This document shows positions 1 to 4,878 of a DNA stretch of 6,647 nucleotides, in pieces. Under the pieces are notes generated by a model. That model worked only from the letters and a program-made list of their open reading frames with translations, searched no databases and was not told where the DNA came from. Each line of letters begins with the position of its first letter. Positions within the stretch are counted from its first letter, which is position 1. The DNA comes from Planctomycetota bacterium. GTDB taxonomy: Bacteria > Planctomycetota > UBA11346. The stretch lies in assembly GCA_013816415.1 (NCBI GenBank), contig JACDEN010000149.1, positions 1-6,647 on the forward strand, given 5' to 3'. Position numbers and translations under genes: made by a program.

Positions 1-34
1 GGCCCGATGCACGGGGCGTTTCGCGCGGGCGACG

Positions 35-856
35 CTAGCGGAAGGCCTCGGCGCCCGACTCGCACGTGGCCAGCAGACGCCGTGCATTGCCGCAAAAGAT
101 CGCTTCGAGCTGGGCCTCGTCGAAGCCGGCCTGCCCCAGCGCCGCGCGCACCCGCGCGGCGCATGCCAGGTTGTCCGCGCCGGTGCCGTTGCTGCCGAAG
201 ACGAGGCGCCGGATGCCGAGGTCCTCGTGCGCGGCGATGGCGCGCAGCGACGCGACGTCCCACCAGCCACTGGTCGAGAGGTCGAAGAGGAAGCGCGGAA
301 ATCCCATGGCGATGTGCATGGCCTCGTGCTGCCAGGGTGCAGCGCAGTGGCCGATGATCAGGCTCAGCTGCGGACAGGCGAGGCCGACCTCCTCGAGCGC
401 CAGTGGCCGCGCGTAGGCCGAACGCAGCTGCGGATGCGCGGCGGTGCGGCCCATGTGCAGGAACACCGGCACGCCAAGCGCTTCGGCCGCGCGGAACACC
501 GCCAGCGCGCGCGCGTCGTCGGGGCTCCAGCCGCGCGGCGGATACATCTTCACTCCGCGCATGCCGCGTCCCACCCAGGCCTCGAGCTCGCCCACCGCCT
601 GCGGCTCGAGCGGATCGATGAAGCACCACGGCACCAGCTTGGCGCTGGCGACGCGCTCGCAGAGCTCGAGCACCTCGCGGTTGGTGGTGCGGAAATAGTC
701 GGACATGTACGGGAAATCGCGCGACGGAGAGAGCTTCAGGTCCGCGCCGCTGACCACCGCACGCTCGAGCTCCGGGCTCGCGGTCAGCGCCCGGTAGTGG
801 GCCATCGCGTCGGGCATGCACGAGAACAAATGCGAGTTGATGTCGATGACGGTCAT
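35..856 (-). CDS. Amidohydrolase_2-family (TIM-barrel) protein with altered metal-site residues
   Basis: This 273-aa protein reads as a metal-dependent hydrolase of the amidohydrolase_2 type (cytosolic TIM barrel). Visible landmarks are IDINSHLF at residues 4-11, RGVKMYPP around K103, FLHMG with H134, LIIGHCA with H170, and RRLVFGSNG at 216-224. These match the order of the family's barrel motifs. Two positions deviate: the first His of the usual HxH is Asn7 (only His9 remains), and the Asp of the usual FGSD motif is Asn223. Activity or metal content may therefore differ from classical members. The start at 856 is chosen because ATG overlaps the upstream PIG-L stop as ATGA, indicating translational coupling; a longer frame extending to 997 would run far into PIG-L and encodes a low-complexity Arg/Ala-rich stretch. 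The gene ends with TAG. It is the last visible gene of the GH4/PIG-L operon. The substrate is unknown; lactone or sugar-acid hydrolysis is only a guess from context. Confidence 0.85.
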   Translation of the reverse strand: MTVIDINSHLFSCMPDAMAHYRALTASPELERAVVSGADLKLSPSRDFPYMSDYFRTTNREVLELCERVASAKLVPWCFIDPLEPQAVGELEAWVGRGMRGVKMYPPRGWSPDDARALAVFRAAEALGVPVFLHMGRTAAHPQLRSAYARPLALEEVGLACPQLSLIIGHCAAPWQHEAMHIAMGFPRFLFDLSTSGWWDVASLRAIAAHEDLGIRRLVFGSNGTGADNLACAARVRAALGQAGFDEAQLEAIFCGNARRLLATCESGAEAFR

Positions 857-1656
857 GGCGCGGCTTCTGGCAGAGCGAGCGGCAGAGCGAGCGGCGGGAC
901 CAGCGCGCGCATGAGCCGGCGCCGGTCGAGCGCCACCGGTCCCGCTGCCGAGCGGAACGATTCCAGGTAGCCGCCGCCGCCGGCGTCGAGGATGCACTGC
1001 GCCAGCTTGTGGCGCGCGTGCGAGCTCAGCGCCAGGGGATCGCCGCCGATTCCGGGATCGCTGAAGGTGGCGATGGTGCTGGGCGCTCCGTTGGCAGTCA
1101 TGTCATCGATCGCCGAGATCACGCGCAGGGCGTCGAAGATCGTCTTCGTCACATCGACCGATACGTCGCCGCGGAATCCGTAGGACTGCCAGCCCGTCGA
1201 GAACCAGTAGACCTCGGGATATCCGAGGTCCTGACCCGCCGGCCGGAAGACTTCCGAATACCGGCTCGCGATCAGCGAGGCGTGGCCGATCTCGACGTGA
1301 TCCGGGTTCGATTCGTTGACGTCGTGGCAGAACACGATGTCCGGGCGCAGCTCGGCGAGCGCGTCGACCAGCTGCTGCACCAGCTCAGGCGTGTTCTTCA
1401 CGCGCAGGTAATCGTGTCCGAGATCGATGAGTCCGATGCCGGCTTTCGCGGCATGGGAGCGGTGGAACGCCTTGACCTCGGCATCGCGCCCGGCCAGGTA
1501 GGGCAGGTAGCGGTAATCGGTGACCGCGGTGATGAAGGTGACGCGATGCCCCGCGCGCGAGGCGAGCAGCGCGGTCGCGCCGAGGGCGAGCCAGCAGTCG
1601 TCCTGGTGCGCGCCGATGGCGACGATGGAGAGCGGTCGGGTGGATGCGGTCGCCAT
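853..1656 (-). CDS. PIG-L (LmbE-like) family deacetylase
   Basis: This 267-aa protein belongs to the PIG-L/LmbE zinc-dependent N-deacetylase superfamily, which removes acetyl groups from N-acetylglucosamine-type sugars. The N-terminal Rossmann-like strand is followed by GAHQDD (H17, D19, D20), the counterpart of the usual AHPDD, and NPDH (N117, D119, H120) stands in for the usual HPDH. H17, D20 and H120 match the three zinc ligands known from MshB, and D19 the general base. The His that helps catalysis in MshB (H144) is Asn117 here. The C-terminus ends in two LALP units encoded by a tandem DNA repeat. The start is supported by GAGAGG at 1663-1668 (minus strand), six bases before ATG. It lies 44 nt after the GH4 gene and overlaps the amidohydrolase start by 4 nt, so the three are probably one operon. 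The exact amino-sugar substrate cannot be deduced. Confidence 0.9.
   Translation of the reverse strand: MATASTRPLSIVAIGAHQDDCWLALGATALLASRAGHRVTFITAVTDYRYLPYLAGRDAEVKAFHRSHAAKAGIGLIDLGHDYLRVKNTPELVQQLVDALAELRPDIVFCHDVNESNPDHVEIGHASLIASRYSEVFRPAGQDLGYPEVYWFSTGWQSYGFRGDVSVDVTKTIFDALRVISAIDDMTANGAPSTIATFSDPGIGGDPLALSSHARHKLAQCILDAGGGGYLESFRSAAGPVALDRRRLMRALVPPLALPLALPEAAP
870..893. repeat. 12-bp tandem duplication inside the PIG-L 3' end
   Basis: The unit gcagagcgagcg occurs twice head to tail with no mismatch. On the minus strand it encodes LALP twice (residues 256-263 of the PIG-L protein), just before the stop and the overlapping amidohydrolase start. It keeps the reading frame, so it is a slippage-prone in-frame repeat. 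Confidence 0.85.
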
Positions 1657-1662
1657 GGTCTG

Positions 1663-1668
1663 CCTCTC
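1663..1668 (-). promoter_or_regulatory. Ribosome binding site of the PIG-L gene
   Basis: GAGAGG on the minus strand lies 6 nt before the ATG at 1656. It sits in the 44-nt spacer after the GH4 stop, so PIG-L can be initiated independently of GH4 translation. This matters because GH4 is interrupted by a stop codon. Confidence 0.7.
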
Positions 1669-1700
1669 ATGACTGGTTCCGGGCGGATGCTCGGTGGTGA

Positions 1701-2939
1701 TCAGCGCGCCGCCAGCGCCGCGGTCTCGGGCGCAGCGGTGGTGAACTGCGGCAGATGCGCGGCCTGCGCGCGCAGCAGGTCATCCGCCAAGGCCGCGGCG
1801 GCGTCGAGCGAGGGCAGCGTGCCGTCGAGCGCCAGCGCCTGGATGAAGAGCGCGCGGTCGCCGGTCAGCGCCGCGTCGACCACACACTCCGTCCAGGCCA
1901 GCTGCTTGGCGATGGTCGCGATGATGCCGGGGGACAGCGGCGCCTGCGCGATCGGCCGCAGCGTGGCGCCGTCGGTGACGCACGGGCTCTCGAGGATCGC
2001 GTCCTCGGGCAGACCGCGGACCTGACCGCGATTCGGCATGTTCGCCGAGTACACGCTGCGGCGGTCGCCGCGGATGTCGGCGATGATCTGCACCACCTGC
2101 TCGTGCTCGCCGCCGAACGCGGCGAAGAACGACTCGGGCAGGGGCGCGGGATCGTTCGCCAGCGCCGTCATCTCGGCGTAGCCCGCGTCGCCGCCCGCGA
2201 TCGTTCCTTCGAAGCTGAAGGCGTCGATGCCGAGGCGTTTACCGCGATACTCGCCGCCAGGGACCAGGTGCGGGAAGAACTCGACGACGTGGCGGTCGCA
2301 CGCCGACGGGAACGCGCCGAACAGTCGGCACAGGTTCCAGCTGAACGGCTGGTCGTCGGTGCGGGCGCGCTCGTCGGCGATGGCGCGAAGCCGCGGCGCC
2401 GCGTCGGCGCCGTCGACGGCCGCCTCGACGAACCACGTCAGGTGATTGAGGCCGACCGCTGAGTACGCGAAGCGCTCCTGCGCGCAGGCGAGCGCGCTGG
2501 CGAGGTACGATGCGACGTGGTTGACGCCATGGCACAGTCCAATCATGTGCGCGCCCGTCGCCTTGCGCACCGCGCGGCAGATCGGTCCCATCGGATTCGC
2601 GTAATTGAAGAACAGCGCCGTCGGCGCGAGCTCGAGCACGTCGCGGGCGATCGCCACCATCGCCGGGATCATGCGCAGCGCACGCGATGCGCCGCCGGCC
2701 ATCACCGTGTCGCCGACCGGCTGGAACACGCCGTGCGTGCGCGGGATGAACACGTCGGCTTCCCAGGCGCGGCGGCCACCGACGGCGATGGTGCCGATCA
2801 CTGCGGTCGCTCCGGGAAGCGCCGCGCGGCGATCAGTGGTGGCGCTCAGGCGCAGCCGCGACGACCGGCCCGCGATCATCTTCCGCGCGAGTCGCTCCGC
2901 CACGCGCAGCGCTGCCGGATCGATGTCGACCAGCGCCAC
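1701..2939 (-). CDS. GH4-family NAD-dependent glycosidase, main open part downstream of an in-frame TAG
   Basis: This 412-codon open stretch is nearly all of a glycoside hydrolase family 4 enzyme, a family that cleaves glycosides by an NAD- and metal-dependent oxidation/elimination mechanism. Counting from the GTG at 2939, it shows VDID (4-7), FNYANPM (111-117), CHGV (136-139) with the metal-binding Cys/His, GLNHLTWF (163-170), EFFPHLVP (220-227) and the C-terminal signature NMPNRGQVRGLP (300-311). The CHG form is of the CHxx type known from enzymes acting on non-phosphorylated sugars; phospho-glycosidases carry CN or CD instead. The NAD-binding N-terminus lies in the same frame upstream, separated only by a TAG. 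The GTG directly after the TAG has no ribosome binding site, and a product starting there would lack the dinucleotide-binding glycine motif. With codon 31 read through, the enzyme would be 443 residues, normal for GH4. It is first in the operon with PIG-L and the amidohydrolase. Confidence 0.85.
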   Translation of the reverse strand: MALVDIDPAALRVAERLARKMIAGRSSRLRLSATTDRRAALPGATAVIGTIAVGGRRAWEADVFIPRTHGVFQPVGDTVMAGGASRALRMIPAMVAIARDVLELAPTALFFNYANPMGPICRAVRKATGAHMIGLCHGVNHVASYLASALACAQERFAYSAVGLNHLTWFVEAAVDGADAAPRLRAIADERARTDDQPFSWNLCRLFGAFPSACDRHVVEFFPHLVPGGEYRGKRLGIDAFSFEGTIAGGDAGYAEMTALANDPAPLPESFFAAFGGEHEQVVQIIADIRGDRRSVYSANMPNRGQVRGLPEDAILESPCVTDGATLRPIAQAPLSPGIIATIAKQLAWTECVVDAALTGDRALFIQALALDGTLPSLDAAAALADDLLRAQAAHLPQFTTAAPETAALAAR

Positions 2940-3032
2940 CTAGGCGTCCCAATCGCGCGCGATCAGGTCGGCGAGCAATCCGCGGGTGAACACCGCGCTG
3001 CCGGCGCCGATGAGGACGATCTTCTCTGTCAT
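2940..3032 (-). pseudogene. N-terminal 30 codons of the GH4 gene, ended by an in-frame amber codon
   Basis: The true GH4 start is the ATG at 3032, preceded by GGAGG at 3041-3045 with an 8-nt spacer. The 30 residues begin MTEKIVLIGAGSAVFTRGLL, whose GAGSAVF is the NAD-binding motif of GH4, and end in DWDA. TAG (2942-2940) follows, then the same frame continues VALVDID, which is the expected next strand of the family's Rossmann fold. The TAG is thus a single-codon interruption, not a frameshift. One base change from GAG, CAG or AAG would produce it. It could be a real nonsense mutation, a sequencing or assembly error, or, much less likely, a suppressed amber codon. If the stop is genuine, the gene is a pseudogene spanning 1701-3032. 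Confidence 0.85.
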
Positions 3033-3040
3033 GGCCGTGG

Positions 3041-3045
3041 CCTCC
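3041..3045 (-). promoter_or_regulatory. Ribosome binding site of the GH4 gene
   Basis: GGAGG on the minus strand is followed by an 8-nt spacer and the ATG at 3032. It fixes the start of the interrupted GH4 gene and shows that the 30 codons before the TAG are the genuine N-terminus. Confidence 0.8.
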
Positions 3046-3170
3046 ACCCGCCATGGTGCCAGCGACGTTCGCCCCGCCAGCGGGCTTCCTGGTACGTACG
3101 TGCGAAACCCGTGGTACGGATGCACGCGGTGGGAGCCTCCCGCAGCGCGCCCCGGCGGATACGCTCTGAC
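3046..3170. promoter_or_regulatory. Divergent promoter region between the GH4 operon and the membrane-protein gene
   Basis: Both flanking genes point away from this spacer, so it should hold promoters for each. I see no good -35/-10 pair. The visible structure is the perfect palindrome gtacgtac at 3092-3099 and a direct repeat tggtacg at 3090-3096 and 3112-3118, 22 bp (about two helical turns) apart. This arrangement would suit a dimeric regulator of the sugar operon, but no regulator gene is in the window and the assignment is inference. Confidence 0.35.
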
Positions 3171-3632
3171 ATGGCCGATGATCCGCCACCGATCCAGCTG
3201 CAGTCACAACCGCGCGCCGCGCTGCCGCAGAAACTGCGCGAACCGCCGGAACGGACCTCGCATCAGCCGATGGACCGCCTGCTCGAGCGCCGCTACCGCG
3301 CGCAGCGCCTGCGCCACCGGCTGCACCTGATCATCGCGGGCGGCGGGCCAGGCGCCGCCGTCATCCTCATCACCACCAGCATGACCGCATGGACGCACGC
3401 CGGAGCCGCGTTCGCGGTCGGAGCGATCCTCGCGCTGATCATCGACCGCTGCGCGTGGTCGCTGCTCACGTCCATCGTGCTGTTCGGCGCCGCACAGACC
3501 CTCGCCACCGCCTACCTCTCGAGCTGGATCGCGACGGCGCCTGGCCTCTACGCCGGTTTCGGATTCTTCGCCTGCTCCGCCGCGCTCGCCGGCGCGTGGG
3601 TGGGGACATTGGTCCAGTCGCGCGAACAGTGA
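3171..3632 (+). CDS. Hypothetical four-helix membrane protein
   Basis: I do not recognise this 153-aa protein. Residues 1-50 are hydrophilic, rich in Pro/Gln and then Arg (RRYRAQRLRHR at 40-50), and should lie in the cytoplasm by the positive-inside rule. Four hydrophobic segments follow at about 51-72, 76-91, 95-117 and 124-147, with short loops and a short charged tail (QSREQ). There is no signal peptide and no catalytic motif. The hydrophobic pattern, the coherent stop and its position opposite the GH4 operon support a real gene. ATG at 3171 is chosen because it directly precedes the coherent N-terminus; the frame runs far upstream but there overlaps GH4 in antisense. The ribosome binding site is weak. 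The gene converges on the DbpA-like gene, 51 bp away, with no clear terminator between them. Confidence 0.7.
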   Translation: MADDPPPIQLQSQPRAALPQKLREPPERTSHQPMDRLLERRYRAQRLRHRLHLIIAGGGPGAAVILITTSMTAWTHAGAAFAVGAILALIIDRCAWSLLTSIVLFGAAQTLATAYLSSWIATAPGLYAGFGFFACSAALAGAWVGTLVQSREQ

Positions 3633-3683
3633 TCCGCTCGCCACGATGATCGCCCCTCGAATAACCCTCGCTGCAGGCGGCAG

Positions 3684-4184
3684 TCAGCGCGCGTTGGGAG
3701 CGAATGCCGGATTTCCCGGACCTTTGCCCGGCGGCAGCGACTCGGGCCGGGCCGAATAGCCGTTGATGCGCAGCTGCGACAGCCGCGCGATCACGCTCGG
3801 CAATTTGAAATCCTGCAGGCCGACCAGCGTGTGCGTGTTGTTGATCGAGATCTTGCCGAGCGGCATCGCGTCGGCGGTCTGCATGATCTTCTTGAGCTGG
3901 CCCATCGACAGGCCGTGGTTGCGGCCGATGCCGATCTTCAGCCACTGCCATTCCCAGCCGACCAGCTTCGCCGGGCCCAATCGTTCGAGATTGATGCGCG
4001 CCTGGCGTCCGGTCTCGTAGCGCACGTCCACCAGCGCCTCGGCGGGAGCGACCACGATCGGACCGAGCTGGTCGAGCGCCACATTGGCGATCTTGGCGAC
4101 CTCTCCCGGGGTATAGCTCTCGCCGGCGGGCAGCCGCACCGAGATGCGGACGAAGCCTTTCGACAGGTCGGGCAGGTCGTCCAT
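3684..4184 (-). CDS. Stand-alone DbpA-type RNA-binding domain protein, probably two tandem copies
   Basis: The C-terminal half (about 81-147 of 166 residues) resembles the DbpA RNA-binding domain found at the end of DEAD-box helicases: IGIGRNHGLSMGQLKKI (84-100) corresponds to the family's GR.HG...G stretch, and LGKISINNTHTLVGL (109-123) plus the segment through RINGYSARPE (139-148) to its core strands. No helicase domain is present. The N-terminal half (11-70) follows the same pattern, FVRISVRL ... YTPGEVAKIANVA ... LGPIVVAPAEALVDV, so it may be a diverged duplicate. The tail after 148 is Pro/Gly rich and probably disordered. The likely role is RNA or ribosome-related binding in the cytoplasm, inferred from the fold only. 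The start at 4184 (MDDLPDL) is preferred; ATGs at 4250 and 4256 would add an Arg-rich leader that does not look conserved. No Shine-Dalgarno site is visible at any of them. Confidence 0.75.
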   Translation of the reverse strand: MDDLPDLSKGFVRISVRLPAGESYTPGEVAKIANVALDQLGPIVVAPAEALVDVRYETGRQARINLERLGPAKLVGWEWQWLKIGIGRNHGLSMGQLKKIMQTADAMPLGKISINNTHTLVGLQDFKLPSVIARLSQLRINGYSARPESLPPGKGPGNPAFAPNAR

Positions 4185-4327
4185 GGGCGCGGCACGGTAC
4201 GGTGCGGTCCGAGGCCCCACAAGCGCGCACCCCCTCCGGCGCCGGCGCATTGGCACCGCCCATGCTCATGTCCATCGCCCAAGCACCCGGCGCACGCGGC
4301 TCCGGGTCAATGTGACAGGTCCGTCCC
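4185..4327. promoter_or_regulatory. Divergent spacer between the DbpA-like gene and the FmdB gene
   Basis: This 143-bp region should drive transcription in both directions. It contains short repeated acggt/gcggt words near 4192-4207 but no -35/-10 pair that I would defend. If the DbpA-like protein starts at 4250 or 4256, about half of this spacer is coding. An AGG at 4317-4319 is a weak ribosome binding site for the FmdB gene. Confidence 0.3.
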
Positions 4328-4690
4328 ATGCCCACCTACGAGTATGCCTGTCCCACCTGCGGCATCGTCGAGGTCTTCCAGTCGATCAAGGAGGCGCCGC
4401 TCAAGAAGTGCCCCCAGTGCAAGAAGCAGAAGGTCACGCGCATCGTCTCGGGCGGCAGCGGCGTGATCTTCAAAGGCAGCGGCTTCTGGGAGACCGACTA
4501 CAACCGGAGCAGCGACTACCAGAAGAAGACCAAGGACGAGTCCGGCAGCCAGCCGGCTGATGGGAAATCCGAGTCCAAAACCGAGGCGAAACCAGAGAAG
4601 GCCCCGGCGGCCAAGCCCGCGGACCCGGCTCCAGCGGCCAAACCGGTCAAGCCTGACACGCCCCCGCCCGCCCCCAAGCCGTCCAAATGA
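4328..4690 (+). CDS. FmdB-family zinc-ribbon protein with Lys/Pro/Ala-rich tail
   Basis: The N-terminal 60 residues are a textbook FmdB-type zinc ribbon: MPTYEYACPTC, then CPQC, giving two CxxC pairs (C8/C11 and C28/C31), followed by VSGGSGVIFKGSGFWETDY (45-63 region), the conserved second half of the family. FmdB proteins are small putative regulatory proteins named after a gene near an amidase; their true role is not settled. Residues about 64-120 form a low-complexity tail, first Lys/Ser/Asp/Glu and then Ala/Pro/Lys with PAAKP-like repeats, probably disordered. Such tails vary widely in the family. The ATG at 4328 is the family's universal MPTYEY start, with only a weak AGG upstream. It lies 188 bp before groEL on the same strand, so co-transcription is possible but the long leader suggests groEL has its own promoter. 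Confidence 0.92.
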   Translation: MPTYEYACPTCGIVEVFQSIKEAPLKKCPQCKKQKVTRIVSGGSGVIFKGSGFWETDYNRSSDYQKKTKDESGSQPADGKSESKTEAKPEKAPAAKPADPAPAAKPVKPDTPPPAPKPSK

Positions 4691-4878
4691 TGTCAGATTG
4701 ACTCGGGGCGCCGGTCCGGGGCCGCGAGGTGTGGAATCTTGGCGCGCAAATCCCGATTGGCACCCCACCTGTAAATGGCACAGGCTGCGCATAGGCGACC
4801 GTCCCGGGCCTCGTCCCGACCTCTCATCCCCACCTTTCATCTCAAACCGTCATCCCTCAGACCGATCAGGAGCCATCC
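4691..4878 (+). promoter_or_regulatory. groEL leader; no CIRCE, possible sigma-54-like motif
   Basis: The leader has no CIRCE inverted repeat (TTAGCACTC-N9-GAGTGCTAA) and no HAIR-like repeat. TGGCAC occurs twice, at 4758-4763 and 4776-4781. The second copy continues as tggcacaggctgcgca (4776-4791), which has the GG-N10-GC spacing of a sigma-54 -24/-12 promoter but a poor -12 element. A heat-shock sigma reading (CTTGGC at 4738 with CCCCAC at 4763) has a 19-bp spacer, too long for the consensus. The promoter type is therefore unresolved. The last part, from about 4800, is C/T-rich and probably untranslated leader. Confidence 0.35.
4868..4872 (+). promoter_or_regulatory. Ribosome binding site of groEL
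   Basis: AGGAG lies 6 nt before the ATG at 4879, a strong site matching a highly expressed chaperonin. It confirms the MPAKK start. Confidence 0.85.

Noticed and set aside
227..970. 247-codon open frame on the plus strand opposite the amidohydrolase
   Set aside because: It mirrors the codon bias of the real gene and its His/Arg/Ala-rich product has no domain.
1009..2025. 338-codon open frame on the plus strand opposite PIG-L and GH4
   Set aside because: It crosses two well-supported genes and their spacer and encodes an Arg/Ala/Gly-rich product without any recognisable family.
2940..2942. TAG in GH4 as a pyrrolysine codon
   Set aside because: No Pyl genes are visible, GH4 enzymes are not known to use pyrrolysine, and TAG terminates another gene in the window; mutation or error is simpler.
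3633..3683. Bidirectional terminator between the convergent genes
   Set aside because: The only hairpin (ctgc/gcag near 3671-3683) has a 4-bp stem and no T-run.
3466..4335. 289-codon minus-strand frame overlapping the DbpA-like gene
   Set aside because: Arg-rich low-complexity translation in a shifted frame; the 3684-4184 frame matches a known domain.
4698..4703. TTGACT as a -35 box for groEL
   Set aside because: It sits immediately after the FmdB stop and no -10-like hexamer occurs at 16-18 bp downstream, where the sequence is almost pure G/C.
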